Positions 1-8,200 are shown, counted from the stretch's first letter. The stretch is DNA of 22,154 nucleotides from CAZTLE01 sp964614415 (GCA_964614415.1 CAZTLE010000053.1:1-22154); one strand, 5' to 3'. Numbers and translations are program-made. The notes: a model not told the origin generated them from the sequence alone.

Positions 1-1602
1 TACTTCGCTGGCCTAATGGATGCGGTAGGGGCAAGCTTAAATGATGATGCCTTGGCAGCTATGTTTGATCCAGAGTTGGACAACAAGAAAGTAAAGCAAG
101 ACCCTAATGATTTAGTAAAAGCTTCTGCTGTAAATTTCTATGATCCGGATATCACAGAGAAAGAAGTAGATGAGTTTTATGCAAACTTAAAAACCACTTT
201 GAAAGACCCACGTGTTTCAATGGGATTGAACTCAAAATTAGTTCGCAATGAAGCTGGTGAGCTTGAAGAGAAAGTATGGAAAATCGATGGCATGTATGGA
301 GAAGCGATTGCTGAGATCATAAAATGGTTAGAAAAGGCAGTAGAGGTGGCAGAAAATGAGCCACAGGCCAATGCCCTTAAACTGCTAATCGAATACTACA
401 AAACCGGAGACCTAGAAACTTGGGATAAATACAATGTGGCTTGGGTACAAGCGACTGATGGTGACATTGACTATATCAACTCTTTTATTGAGGTATACAA
501 CGATCCTAAAGGATACCGCGGATCCTATGAGACTATTGTCGAGATCAAGGATTTTGACATGTCAAAGAAGATGGCGGTCCTTTCTGAAGAAGCTCAATGG
601 TTCGAAGACAACTCTCCATTAATGCCGGAACACAAAAAGAAAGAGGTAACGGGAGTGTCTTATAAGACGGTTATTGTGGCGGGAGAAGCCGGAGATGCCT
701 CACCAAGCACACCGATCGGTGTGAACCTGCCTAACAACAACTGGATTAGAACAAAACACGGAAGTAAGTCTGTGTCCCTGGGGAACATCATCCACTCATA
801 TAACAATGCCGGTGGAAGTGGCCGACTGCAGGAGTTTGCACATGACGAAGACGAAATAGCAGGAGAAAAAGCCTATGGTCAATTAGGGGACAAGTTACAT
901 ACCGCACTTCACGAAGTAATAGGGCATGCCTCAGGACAGATCAACCCCGGCGTGGGTACTCCAAAAGAAACATTGAAGAGTTATAAGTCCACTATCGAAG
1001 AAGGCCGTGCCGATCTTTTCGGATTGTACTACCTCCTTGATCCGAAACTTCAGGAGCTGGGATTGGTGGAAGACTGGGAAGCTACCGGAAAGGCAGCTTA
1101 TGACGGATATATCAGAAATGGTCTCGTTACTCAATTGATCCGACTGGAATTGGGAGATGATGTAGAGGAATCCCATATGAGAAACCGTCAATGGGTGAGT
1201 GCCTGGGCTTTTGAGAAAGGTGAGGCCGATAATGTGATAGAAAAGGTAACCCGCGATGGAAAAACCTACTACAACATTAATGACTATGCGAAATTGCGAG
1301 AGCTGTTTGGTCAGTTGTTACGAGAGACTCAGCGTATTACTTCGGAAGGGGATTATGAAGCTGCCAAGGCTTTGGTTGAAGACTATGGAGTGAAAGTAGA
1401 TCAGGCTTTGCACAAGGAAGTACTTGATCGAAATGCGCAGTTCAAATCGGCCCCTTACGGCGGATTTATCAACCCGGAGATTGTTCCGGTTACGGATGAT
1501 AACGGCGAGATCACAGGTTTTACCATCGAGCAACCGGCTTCATTTGCCGAACAGATGTTGGATTATGCGAAGCGATACAGCAATTTACCTGAGGAGAACT
1601 AA
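1..1602 (+). CDS. Dipeptidyl peptidase III-like zinc metallopeptidase (M49), 5' end outside window
   Basis: The reading frame is open from base 1, so the N-terminus lies upstream; the ATG at 16 is internal. About 533 residues are visible, and family members are usually about 650-700, so roughly 120-150 residues are missing. Counting from the ATG at 16, the M49 zinc signature HEVIGH is at residues 299-304 and the second signature EEGRAD at 328-333. By family knowledge the two His and the second Glu of EEGRAD bind zinc and the Glu of HEVIGH is catalytic. The family removes dipeptides from the N-terminus of short peptides. The second motif reads EEGRAD rather than the usual EECRAE, a mild variation. 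A strong terminator follows 20 bp after the stop, so this is the last gene of its transcript. Cellular location cannot be judged without the N-terminus. Confidence 0.9.
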   Translation, partial: YFAGLMDAVGASLNDDALAAMFDPELDNKKVKQDPNDLVKASAVNFYDPDITEKEVDEFYANLKTTLKDPRVSMGLNSKLVRNEAGELEEKVWKIDGMYGEAIAEIIKWLEKAVEVAENEPQANALKLLIEYYKTGDLETWDKYNVAWVQATDGDIDYINSFIEVYNDPKGYRGSYETIVEIKDFDMSKKMAVLSEEAQWFEDNSPLMPEHKKKEVTGVSYKTVIVAGEAGDASPSTPIGVNLPNNNWIRTKHGSKSVSLGNIIHSYNNAGGSGRLQEFAHDEDEIAGEKAYGQLGDKLHTALHEVIGHASGQINPGVGTPKETLKSYKSTIEEGRADLFGLYYLLDPKLQELGLVEDWEATGKAAYDGYIRNGLVTQLIRLELGDDVEESHMRNRQWVSAWAFEKGEADNVIEKVTRDGKTYYNINDYAKLRELFGQLLRETQRITSEGDYEAAKALVEDYGVKVDQALHKEVLDRNAQFKSAPYGGFINPEIVPVTDDNGEITGFTIEQPASFAEQMLDYAKRYSNLPEEN

Positions 1603-1621
1603 GATCTTCTGCATATAAACT

Positions 1622-1649
1622 AAAAGGTTCTCTACGGAGGACCTTTTTT
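1622..1649 (+). terminator. Rho-independent terminator of the M49 peptidase gene
   Basis: The arms AAAAGGTTCTC and GAGGACCTTTT pair over 11 bp with one G-U wobble around the tetraloop TACG. A run of T follows (1644-1649). It sits 20 bp downstream of the peptidase stop codon and upstream of the next plus-strand gene. Confidence 0.85.
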
Positions 1650-1665
1650 GTACCCGGATAATTTG

Positions 1666-1673
1666 TATTTTAG
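1666..1673 (+). promoter_or_regulatory. Candidate Bacteroidota -7 element for the FG-GAP protein gene
   Basis: TATTTTAG matches TAnnTTTG at 7 of 8 positions and lies 37 bp upstream of the ATG at 1711. The nearest upstream TTG (1648-1650) is only 15 bp away, shorter than usual, so the call is weak. It lies inside the 5' extension that a TTG start at 1648 would make coding, which favours the ATG at 1711. Confidence 0.3.
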
Positions 1674-1710
1674 GACTTGCTCCATTAACCTACCGGTAAC
1701 AGTTCAACGT

Positions 1711-3453
1711 ATGAGAAAAAAATTACTCTTCCTTCTGGGAATCCTTACGATCACTGCTGCAAAAGCGCAAGTATTTTTTGAAGATCAGGCAACTGCATTG
1801 GGTGCAGGAGTCGCCTATGGCCATGTTCAGTTAGGAGCCGGAATTTCGTTCTACGACTATAATGGCGATGGCCTGGATGACATCACGATTGCGGCTTCCG
1901 GCACCGGGGATTACACCTTTCTTAGAAACACAGGAACCGGATTTGTGAACGATGCACTGCCTATTACCAATTCGGGGAATCAGTCGAAGCAGATCATCTG
2001 GGTCGATTTTGATAACGACGGTGACAGTGACTTTTTTGCGGCTAGTGACGAAGGCTTGTCAAGACTTTATCGAAACGATGGAGGCGGCACCTACCAGGAC
2101 GTAACGGCTACCTGTGGGTTCCCAACACAAGTAATGGATATTTGGGGCATCGCCTGGGGTGATTACAATAATGATGGCTATTTGGACGCCTTCTTTTCGC
2201 TGCGTGAGGCAACGCAAACAGTTCCCAATGCGCTGTATCGCAACAACGGGGACGGCACGTTTACCGATGTCACGGTACAGGCCGGACTTGAGCAGGCTGG
2301 TTATCTCACTTTTTGTGCCTCATTCTTTGATTACGATAAAGATGGCTTTCAGGATATCTATATGGCCAATGATAAGTTTTATACACCCAATATCCTATAT
2401 CGGAACAATGGTGACGGCACCTTTAGTAATGTAAGCACAGCGGCAGGTATGGATGTGTATATGGCGGCTATGAGTACTACTATAGGCGACTATAACAATG
2501 ACGGCTGGTTGGATGTTTATGTCACCAACGACTACCCACCAAGTGGTGGAGGTCTCTCCGGAAACGCTTTGTTGGAAAACAATGGTGACGGCACTTTTAC
2601 TAATGTGGCTGTTGCTACCGGAACTGAGTTCAATAGCCTTGGCTGGGGCGCAGTATTTCTGGATGGGGAGAATGATGGCTATGTGGACCTGTATGTAAGC
2701 GGAGGCCGTAATGCTTCCAATCCTACGTATCTGCCCGCTGCCTATTACCGAAATCTGGGAGATAATACGTACGAGATTCCGACTACCGCTGGCTTTGTGG
2801 GCGATGAAGATGAGAGCTATGCGAATGCGATTGGGGATATTGAGAATGATGGTTATCCGGAGATCATAGTGTTGAACAATCAGGGAGAAAATATCTACCT
2901 ATGGAACAATTTGACACCTCAGGATAACAACTGGTTGAAGGTAAAACTGGAAGGCGTGCAGAGCAACAGGATGGGTATTGGTTCCTGGATTGAGATCGGA
3001 ACCGGAGATCACGTCCAATACAATTATACCGTCTGTGGAGAAGGCTATTTGAGTCAGAATAGTGCTGCTGAGTTCTTCGGACTTGGAGATGCCACGATCG
3101 TGGATTATGTAAAAGTCACCTGGTTAAGCGGAGCCATTGATTATTTTGAGGATGTTGCCGTGAATCAGATGCTGGAAATTGTGGAGGGATCGAGTCCGCT
3201 GAGTGTTGAAGATCAACTTCTGAATGACATGGTCATCTATCCCAATCCGGCGCAGGACATTTTGAATATCAAGCTCACTTCTGCTGAAAGTGCTACCGTT
3301 ACAATTTTTGATCTGAACGGCCGGGCTGTTCTTACTTCGTCCCTTACTGAACCACAAACCCGGCTTGCTATCGATCGACTACAAGCCGGGGTGTATGTGG
3401 TTGAGGTGACCGGAGAGGTCGGCATTATCGTTGAAAAGCTCATTAAAAAGTAA
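1711..3453 (+). CDS. Secreted FG-GAP/VCBS repeat protein with ASPIC/UnbV domain and T9SS sorting tail (CRTAC1-like)
   Basis: The start is placed at ATG 1711, not an upstream TTG, because it gives a textbook signal peptide (MRKKLLFLLGILTITAAKAQ) and leaves the terminator and a candidate promoter upstream. The mature protein contains at least seven calcium-loop motifs of the form D-x-(D/N/E)-x-D-G, for example DYNGDGLDD, DFDNDGDSD, DYNNDGYLD and DYDKDGFQD, typical of FG-GAP/VCBS beta-propeller repeats. Residues about 407-493 match the ASPIC/UnbV domain (NWLKVKLEG, SNRMGIG, WLSG). Residues about 508-580 form a type IX secretion tail beginning VIYPNPAQD and ending with Lys residues. It is therefore expected to pass the inner membrane by Sec and the outer membrane by the Por system, ending on the surface or outside. 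The ligand is unknown. Seen: signal peptide, repeats and tail. Inferred: secretion and adhesive or binding role. Confidence 0.9.
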   Translation: MRKKLLFLLGILTITAAKAQVFFEDQATALGAGVAYGHVQLGAGISFYDYNGDGLDDITIAASGTGDYTFLRNTGTGFVNDALPITNSGNQSKQIIWVDFDNDGDSDFFAASDEGLSRLYRNDGGGTYQDVTATCGFPTQVMDIWGIAWGDYNNDGYLDAFFSLREATQTVPNALYRNNGDGTFTDVTVQAGLEQAGYLTFCASFFDYDKDGFQDIYMANDKFYTPNILYRNNGDGTFSNVSTAAGMDVYMAAMSTTIGDYNNDGWLDVYVTNDYPPSGGGLSGNALLENNGDGTFTNVAVATGTEFNSLGWGAVFLDGENDGYVDLYVSGGRNASNPTYLPAAYYRNLGDNTYEIPTTAGFVGDEDESYANAIGDIENDGYPEIIVLNNQGENIYLWNNLTPQDNNWLKVKLEGVQSNRMGIGSWIEIGTGDHVQYNYTVCGEGYLSQNSAAEFFGLGDATIVDYVKVTWLSGAIDYFEDVAVNQMLEIVEGSSPLSVEDQLLNDMVIYPNPAQDILNIKLTSAESATVTIFDLNGRAVLTSSLTEPQTRLAIDRLQAGVYVVEVTGEVGIIVEKLIKK

Positions 3454-3600
3454 ACCCCTCCTTTTTTACTCCCCAGTTTTCCAGGAGGGATTTACGATTA
3501 TCCCATTCACTAGCGACATGCTGTCGCAAGTAATGTTCTATGTTCAATTCAAAAATAGGGTACGAAGACAGGTCGGTAAATACCTATTCGTGGGTATATT

Positions 3601-3984
3601 TTAGGTTTTGATGCGTTCCATGACAAACTGGGCTGCAAAGCGCGCCAATTGATTCGATCCGGAAAGTCCAATTCTCTTGATGATATTTTTTCGATGGGTA
3701 CTTACTGTCTCTTCACTCAGGTCGAGAAGGTCTGCAATTTCGGAAGTAGAGAACCCGAGCCCCACGAGACGGAAAATGGTATTTTGACGTTTGCTCAACT
3801 TCTTGAGATTATCGCTTTGATTTTTTGCGATAATTAAGGACTGAATGATTTTGTCCATCAATTGCGCCTCTGAGGATACTCTTTTTACTTCGGCCAGGAT
3901 TAGCAGCGTTTCTTCTTGTGTGAGTTTTTGTTCTGGATTTTCAAATTTTCGTAAGGTACATAATAGATTTTCGAGCGAATTCAT
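3601..3984 (-). CDS. Small LuxR-type HTH regulator without receiver domain
   Basis: This 127-aa protein starts at the ATG at 3984; a TTG-initiated extension to 4026 would add 14 residues of unlikely sequence. Residues 63-120 form a LuxR/GerE helix-turn-helix (LSKRQNTIFRLVGLGFSTSE, then ETVSTHRKN, then a GLSG turn). Residues 1-60 are mostly helical and contain no receiver Asp pocket, so it is not a standard response regulator. The HTH resembles that of the response regulator 53 bp upstream (THRKN and GLSG shared), suggesting the two share DNA specificity or act together. It is the third gene of the kinase-regulator cassette on the minus strand. A weak hairpin-like ATCCC/GGGAT lies in the 53-bp gap, but no clear terminator, so co-transcription is plausible. 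Role: probable DNA-binding modulator of the same regulon (inference). Confidence 0.8.
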   Translation of the reverse strand: MNSLENLLCTLRKFENPEQKLTQEETLLILAEVKRVSSEAQLMDKIIQSLIIAKNQSDNLKKLSKRQNTIFRLVGLGFSTSEIADLLDLSEETVSTHRKNIIKRIGLSGSNQLARFAAQFVMERIKT

Positions 3985-4037
3985 AGCTCTAAAGTAATGG
4001 ACTAATCCATTGCCTGAAATCCCCAATAAAAGGGATA

Positions 4038-4667
4038 TTACAATGTGTCGTACTTGCTTTCCAGGGCATAGCGCAGGAGCTCGGTCTTTCCGGAGAGCCC
4101 CAGTTTACGGATCATATTCTTGCGATGCGTTTCTATGGTGGTAACTGCCGAGAAGCGGAGTTCAGCGATCTCCGAGGTGGATTTGCCCTGGGCGATCAAC
4201 TCCAGGATGGCCCGTTCGGTTTTGGAGAGTAGGGGTTTGGTTTTTGTCTTTTGGGAGTGCTCATTTTCTATTAGGTGATCGATATTGGCATCAAAGAATG
4301 TTTCGCCCGTGGCTACCGTATTGATCGCATTGAGCACTTCTTCCAACGGGGAGTTTTTCAATAAATACCCTGAGGCTCCGGCGTCGATCATTTTATTGAC
4401 GACCACACTTTTATCGAGCATGGTAAAGGCGATTACTTTGGTGTTTGGAAGTTCCTTTTTGATGGTCCGGGTGGCCGTGATACCGTCCATTTTGGGCATT
4501 TTTACGTCGGTAAGTACGATCTGGGGTTGCTTTAACCGAACGAGGTCCAGAAGCGCCTCACCGTCGTTTACACTTCCCACAATGCTAATATTTTCCTCGT
4601 ATTCCAAAAGGAGGTGTATGCCATCGGCCATGGCTTTATGGTCTTCCGCGATTGCCACTCGGATCAT
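4038..4667 (-). CDS. NarL/FixJ-family response regulator
   Basis: The protein is 209 aa, the usual length for the family. The receiver domain covers residues 1-120, with acidic pocket E8/D9, phospho-acceptor D54 (in LTDVKMPKMDG), T82 and K104 (GYLLKN) all present, so it should be phosphorylatable. A LuxR/GerE HTH covers residues about 146-205 (LLSKTERAILELIAQGKSTS, then THRKN). By family knowledge, phosphorylation frees the HTH to bind inverted repeats as a dimer, classically spaced 7-2-7. The start codon lies 32 bp inside the 3' end of the sensor kinase gene, so translation is probably coupled and this is its cognate regulator. Dyads of matching geometry lie upstream of the nearby protease operon. 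Confidence 0.93.
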   Translation of the reverse strand: MIRVAIAEDHKAMADGIHLLLEYEENISIVGSVNDGEALLDLVRLKQPQIVLTDVKMPKMDGITATRTIKKELPNTKVIAFTMLDKSVVVNKMIDAGASGYLLKNSPLEEVLNAINTVATGETFFDANIDHLIENEHSQKTKTKPLLSKTERAILELIAQGKSTSEIAELRFSAVTTIETHRKNMIRKLGLSGKTELLRYALESKYDTL

Positions 4668-6453
4668 AAGGTAGATCTATTACTGCTGTGGTGCCCTTGC
4701 CCGGGGAGGAATCAAGTTGCAAGGTGCCGCCCTGTTGTTCAATTTGTCGTTCCAGGTTCTTCAAGCCCATGCTTTTTCCAAAAGCTTGCTGGGTGTCGAA
4801 GCCAATGCCGTTGTCTTCTACAATAATGTTCAGCATGTCCTCGTGTCGAGTCACCGAGATTGTGGCCTCTGTGGCCTGTGCATGTTTGATCACATTGTTG
4901 ATCAGCTCCTGAACGGTACTGAAGATAGTAATTTCCAGGGAATTATCTATACGCTCATTGAGGCCAAAATCCTCCACATTGACTTGCAGCCCATTAGCCC
5001 CCGAAGCCATTTTGGCTAGATTTCGTAAGGCCGGCAGCAAACCTTTTGTGGCAACAACCCCGCTGTTTTTAAGATGCGCCATGCCTCGCACTTCGTCATG
5101 GGCCTGGTTTAGCAATTCCAGGGTATGATCAAAGAATTCTTGATCTACCTGATCCAGTTGATCTTTGTTCTTCTTGATATGCTCAAATTTGAATCTCGCT
5201 GCGTTCAAGGTACTTGCTACACTATTATGCAAATCGTTGGCCACTGTTTCCCTTTCTTTCGCCTGTCCGGCGATCATCGCCTGAAGTGATTTGAGTTCTT
5301 GCTCCGCCAAAATCTTATCGGTCTTTTGGACCTCTAGTTCACGTTCTTGTTCGGCGATACGTTGTTTGCGTTTGGTGCTACGATATATGAGTATGGAAAT
5401 TACTAGGACTGATAGACCTGAACCCAGTGAAGCTAGGATTTGGGTATTGCGTTTGGATATGGTAGCTTCATATCCCTCTTTTTCCCTTTCTAAGGTTATG
5501 ATTTGAATTTGAAACTCCTCTGTGCCTAATTCGGCAATAGCTAGATTTTGAGCATGGTCATTTATACTGTCCTTCAGGTTTCGGTATTTTGTTGAGTAAA
5601 AGAGAGAATTTTCGCAATCTCCATTCTTTTGATAAACTCTGGCCAAATTATCATAATAGATTAGCCTTGTCTTGGCACTATATTCTCGAAGCGGAATAGC
5701 TTCAGCTTTATGATAATATTCAATGGCAGTTATATAATCGTTCAGGTTCTCATATGCTCTGGCTTGGTTGTTAAGATTATAGGATACATACTCTCTATAC
5801 TTTTTACTTTCAAAAACTGGTAAGGACTTTTTAAAATAGAAAAGGGCAGAATCACTATTTTTTCCGATCGTGTTGTAGACAATTCCAACATTGTTTTCAA
5901 TGCTTGATATACGTAAAGTATCTTTAATTTTTTCGAGCTCTGTAATTGACTTTCTATAGAATCTTAGAGTGTTTATAAAATCGTCATTATCGAGATGGAT
6001 TGTTCCAATACCGAAGTACATTTGCGCTAAGCCAAGGGTGTCATTGGTGGCTTCATTGAACGCTATAAATTCGTTTAGAAAGGGGGTTTTGTCAATATTC
6101 AGATCATCTTGATGCGTTAGCAAGTCATAGATTTCATAGTTAGTATTTGCAACAATATTTACACTGTCAATTTGTTTGAAAAGAAACTTTGCTTTCAATA
6201 ACTCATCAAATCCGCTATGATGTAAGTCTTTCTTCTTATAAACTAAACCTAAATTAAAGTGATATTTTCCCTGTTCGTAAGTAGATAATTCATTCAGTTT
6301 TAAAGTATTTAACAAGATGAACGCGGAATCCAGTCTTTTTTCTTCAATTAGTCTTTCGATATATTTAAAACTGTTAGATTGAGAATATAACGGAGTTACT
6401 AAGATTGTTAGAACCAAAATACTCAACCCTTGTATTTTGTTAAAAATGAGCAT
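4636..6453 (-). CDS. TPR-containing sensor histidine kinase (HisKA_3 type)
   Basis: The start is the ATG at 6453, which yields a signal peptide (MLIFNKIQGLSILVLTILVT, then PLYSQ). A longer frame to 6543 would translate a terminator palindrome and a promoter and is rejected. The protein is 605 aa. Residues about 30-330 hold around five TPR-like helical repeats, predicted periplasmic. A membrane helix lies at about 337-357 (LASLGSGLSVLVISILIY), followed by a basic stop and coiled coil. The HisKA_3 dimerisation box has the phospho-His at about residue 409 (ERETVANDLHNSVAS). The HATPase has N box NELINNVIKHA, G1 box VEDNGIGFD and G2 box near SMGLKNLERQI. It overlaps the NarL-type regulator gene by 32 bp, its likely partner. 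TPR sensors in Bacteroidota probably bind a protein or peptide cue, but the signal is unknown here. Confidence 0.92.
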   Translation of the reverse strand: MLIFNKIQGLSILVLTILVTPLYSQSNSFKYIERLIEEKRLDSAFILLNTLKLNELSTYEQGKYHFNLGLVYKKKDLHHSGFDELLKAKFLFKQIDSVNIVANTNYEIYDLLTHQDDLNIDKTPFLNEFIAFNEATNDTLGLAQMYFGIGTIHLDNDDFINTLRFYRKSITELEKIKDTLRISSIENNVGIVYNTIGKNSDSALFYFKKSLPVFESKKYREYVSYNLNNQARAYENLNDYITAIEYYHKAEAIPLREYSAKTRLIYYDNLARVYQKNGDCENSLFYSTKYRNLKDSINDHAQNLAIAELGTEEFQIQIITLEREKEGYEATISKRNTQILASLGSGLSVLVISILIYRSTKRKQRIAEQERELEVQKTDKILAEQELKSLQAMIAGQAKERETVANDLHNSVASTLNAARFKFEHIKKNKDQLDQVDQEFFDHTLELLNQAHDEVRGMAHLKNSGVVATKGLLPALRNLAKMASGANGLQVNVEDFGLNERIDNSLEITIFSTVQELINNVIKHAQATEATISVTRHEDMLNIIVEDNGIGFDTQQAFGKSMGLKNLERQIEQQGGTLQLDSSPGKGTTAVIDLPYDPSGNRGRP

Positions 6454-6486
6454 CGTTAATAAATTTGACCTGAGGGGGAGAAGAAT

Positions 6487-6519
6487 CAAAGATATTAAAT
6501 GTGAATGCGAAAAGGCCAA
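6487..6519 (-). promoter_or_regulatory. Candidate promoter of the kinase/response-regulator operon
   Basis: On the minus strand TATCTTTG (6487-6494) is a perfect TAnnTTTG element. A TTG (6517-6519) lies 22 bp upstream of it, inside the right arm of the terminator hairpin. A transcript would begin near 6480, about 27 nt before the ATG at 6453. Confidence 0.5.
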
Positions 6520-6539
6520 TAATTTTAAATTATTGGCCT
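6513..6539 (-). terminator. Perfect hairpin terminator of the protease operon
   Basis: The 13-bp arms AGGCCAATAATTT (6513-6525) and AAATTATTGGCCT (6527-6539) pair perfectly about a single centre base. On the minus strand the hairpin is followed by TTTT. It lies 24 bp after the stop of the 153-aa gene and separates the protease operon from the kinase operon. Confidence 0.8.
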
Positions 6540-6563
6540 CCACACTGATCTGAGTATAGATAT

Positions 6564-7025
6564 TTAGATGCCTATTAGTACATTTCCATCTTTTGAGTCG
6601 GGTATTGTTGGGTCGTCATAACAATTATCACAGAAGTCTTTCCGGTGCATTTCGTTCTGGATTTCTTGATCGTTGTAAATGACTACATGAACAGGAACTC
6701 TGGAATTTTTCACAAATGGGCAAAGTTTGTGTAAAATGAAACTGGTGCCCACAGGAGTTGTTTTACCCATTATAGCTTTCAAATGCAACTCTGTGCAAAT
6801 TTTATCACTATCCGGGCAATCCTCTTCCTCGACATAGGTCGCCATGAAAATTTCCAAGTTTTTAAAGGTGTTTTTTGTAATGGTTAGTTTGATGATTTTA
6901 TCATCTTGATCCGTCCATTTTTCGAGTTTGGCTTTGATGATTTTATCATCTCCGCCTAGTACGCTTTCAAAATACAAAACATACTCTTTTGTTTCAACTC
7001 CCGGTACTACTGGTACGTCTGCCAT
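6564..7025 (-). CDS. Hypothetical protein, cysteine-bearing, last gene of protease operon
   Basis: I do not recognise this 153-aa protein. It has no signal peptide or membrane segment, so it is probably cytoplasmic. Five Cys are present (70, 77, 102, 132, 135), with C70-x6-C77 in an acidic stretch and a HRKDFCDNC motif at 127-135 that could bind metal or form disulphides. Residues 26-30 and 41-45 are identical (DDKII), reflecting an exact 19-bp DNA repeat with a 45-bp period, consistent with a small internal duplication. The start ATG lies just past the protease stop (gap about 2 bp), so the genes are very likely co-translated. A terminator follows. It could be a substrate, inhibitor or adaptor of the protease. 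That is inference from position only. Confidence 0.75.
   Translation of the reverse strand: MADVPVVPGVETKEYVLYFESVLGGDDKIIKAKLEKWTDQDDKIIKLTITKNTFKNLEIFMATYVEEEDCPDSDKICTELHLKAIMGKTTPVGTSFILHKLCPFVKNSRVPVHVVIYNDQEIQNEMHRKDFCDNCYDDPTIPDSKDGNVLIGI
6888..6951. repeat. Two exact 19-bp direct repeats inside the 153-aa gene
   Basis: The 19-base sequence TTTGATGATTTTATCATCT occurs at 6888-6906 and again at 6933-6951, a period of 45 bp (15 codons). Each copy contains the dyad GATGAT-TTT-ATCATC. In the protein it encodes the repeated DDKIIK. Confidence 0.9.
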
Positions 7026-7027
7026 AA

Positions 7028-8200
7028 TTACTTATTTTTAAAGTTTATAAATTCTTTGAATGTGATTTTTTTTAGGTCATAATTTTTTACATTTTGATTG
7101 AAGATGTTTTCAAAATGATTTGAAAATGTTGCGGTATGGTTTTTAGTTTTGGCAAAGATTAAACCAACGACATTGCCTGATTTGCTTACGAGAGGAGAAC
7201 CTGAATCGCCGCCATTTGCCATACACGTGGTCATGATTTGGTTTCTGTAAAAAAAGTGTTTGTTCAATGGTTTGCTGAAGTAGTAAAGTGTGGCGTTAGT
7301 TGAACGTACAATGCCTTCACTGTAACCGGTACTCCTTCCGCATTTCTCCACTGCCATTCCTCTGGCTGCCTCTATGGGCGACAGAAACTGGATATTCGCA
7401 CATCTAGAAAATTCACCTGGCTCTAGTAAGGAGTCGATTCTGATCAAGGCTGCATCAATTATATCATTTTGTAGCAGCCAGTGGACATTGCCGATTGGTA
7501 TGCTATTACTATTCGAGTCACTCAGTGACGGGTGTGCCACGTAGTTTTTATGCCCTCTAACGCCTCCTCTGAGTACGTGAGCATTAGTTAAAGCGAAAAT
7601 TGAGCGATCTTCTTTAATTCTTAGAAGACATCCTAAGGTGCCAGAATATTGGAGATCTTTGAAGCTAGAGATGCTTATGCCTCCTTCTAAATAATCGTGG
7701 CGATTTTTATATAGCTCGCCGGAATTGCCACAACATAATAATTCTATATCGTCAGAATGTCTTGAAATGAACTTCTCATCTTTCAGTTTTCCTGAAACTT
7801 CTTCCGAGAAGCCAATAATCATAAGATCTTCTTTACTGAGTCCATTTATAGGAAGAGGATCTAATTTGAGTGATTGTATCTCATCTTCATCCAGACCAAA
7901 CTTATAATCTCCTTCAAGAAATATATCACGGTTTTTGATTATTTCTTCTGTCATTTTTTCAAGCTTCGAAATTGTATTTTCGGAGATTCCAAGTCTTGAA
8001 AGTTCAGAGTGTTTTTTTGTTGATAGGAACTTGTCCACAACATAGGTGGGCTTTATTTTGAATCCAATTTCAATAGTATATTCAAAGGGGTTTCTTGGAT
8101 CGTTGATCACAGCTGCATACACAGCTTTTCCATATTTTTTGTCTATAAATATTTCTTCTTCATTATCCTTCAAATATTCATTTGCTTCTTGTTCAGTCAT
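7028..8200 (-). CDS. Trypsin-like (S1-fold) serine protease with novel N-terminal region, no signal peptide
   Basis: In this 390-aa protein, residues about 180-370 carry a complete chymotrypsin-fold catalytic set: His208 (ALTNAHVL), Asp249 (IIDAALIRID) and Ser333 (NGGDSGSPLV), in the right order and spacing. Residues 1-170 do not match a domain I can name. They are charged, with a short helical segment resembling a helix-hairpin or adaptor (about 70-150). There is no signal peptide or membrane helix, so the protease is predicted to be cytoplasmic, unlike most bacterial S1/HtrA proteases. It has no C-terminal PDZ domain and no type IX tail. It lies 57 bp after a small membrane protein gene and about 2 bp before the 153-aa gene. 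Similar S1 proteases with small membrane or effector-associated partners are known from predicted bacterial conflict systems, which makes a defence or regulated-proteolysis role plausible (inference). Confidence 0.88.
   Translation of the reverse strand: MTEQEANEYLKDNEEEIFIDKKYGKAVYAAVINDPRNPFEYTIEIGFKIKPTYVVDKFLSTKKHSELSRLGISENTISKLEKMTEEIIKNRDIFLEGDYKFGLDEDEIQSLKLDPLPINGLSKEDLMIIGFSEEVSGKLKDEKFISRHSDDIELLCCGNSGELYKNRHDYLEGGISISSFKDLQYSGTLGCLLRIKEDRSIFALTNAHVLRGGVRGHKNYVAHPSLSDSNSNSIPIGNVHWLLQNDIIDAALIRIDSLLEPGEFSRCANIQFLSPIEAARGMAVEKCGRSTGYSEGIVRSTNATLYYFSKPLNKHFFYRNQIMTTCMANGGDSGSPLVSKSGNVVGLIFAKTKNHTATFSNHFENIFNQNVKNYDLKKITFKEFINFKNK

Noticed and set aside
1648..1710. TTG start that would lengthen the FG-GAP protein by 21 residues
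   Set aside because: It overlaps the terminator tail and a candidate promoter and would bury the signal peptide that begins at ATG 1711.
3456..3489. CCCTCCT...AGGAGGG inverted repeat after the FG-GAP gene as a terminator
   Set aside because: The loop is 20 bases and no T run follows on either strand. It may fold but cannot be called a terminator.
6454..6543. N-terminal extension of the TPR kinase to 6543
   Set aside because: It translates the terminator palindrome and promoter; ATG 6453 gives a proper signal peptide.
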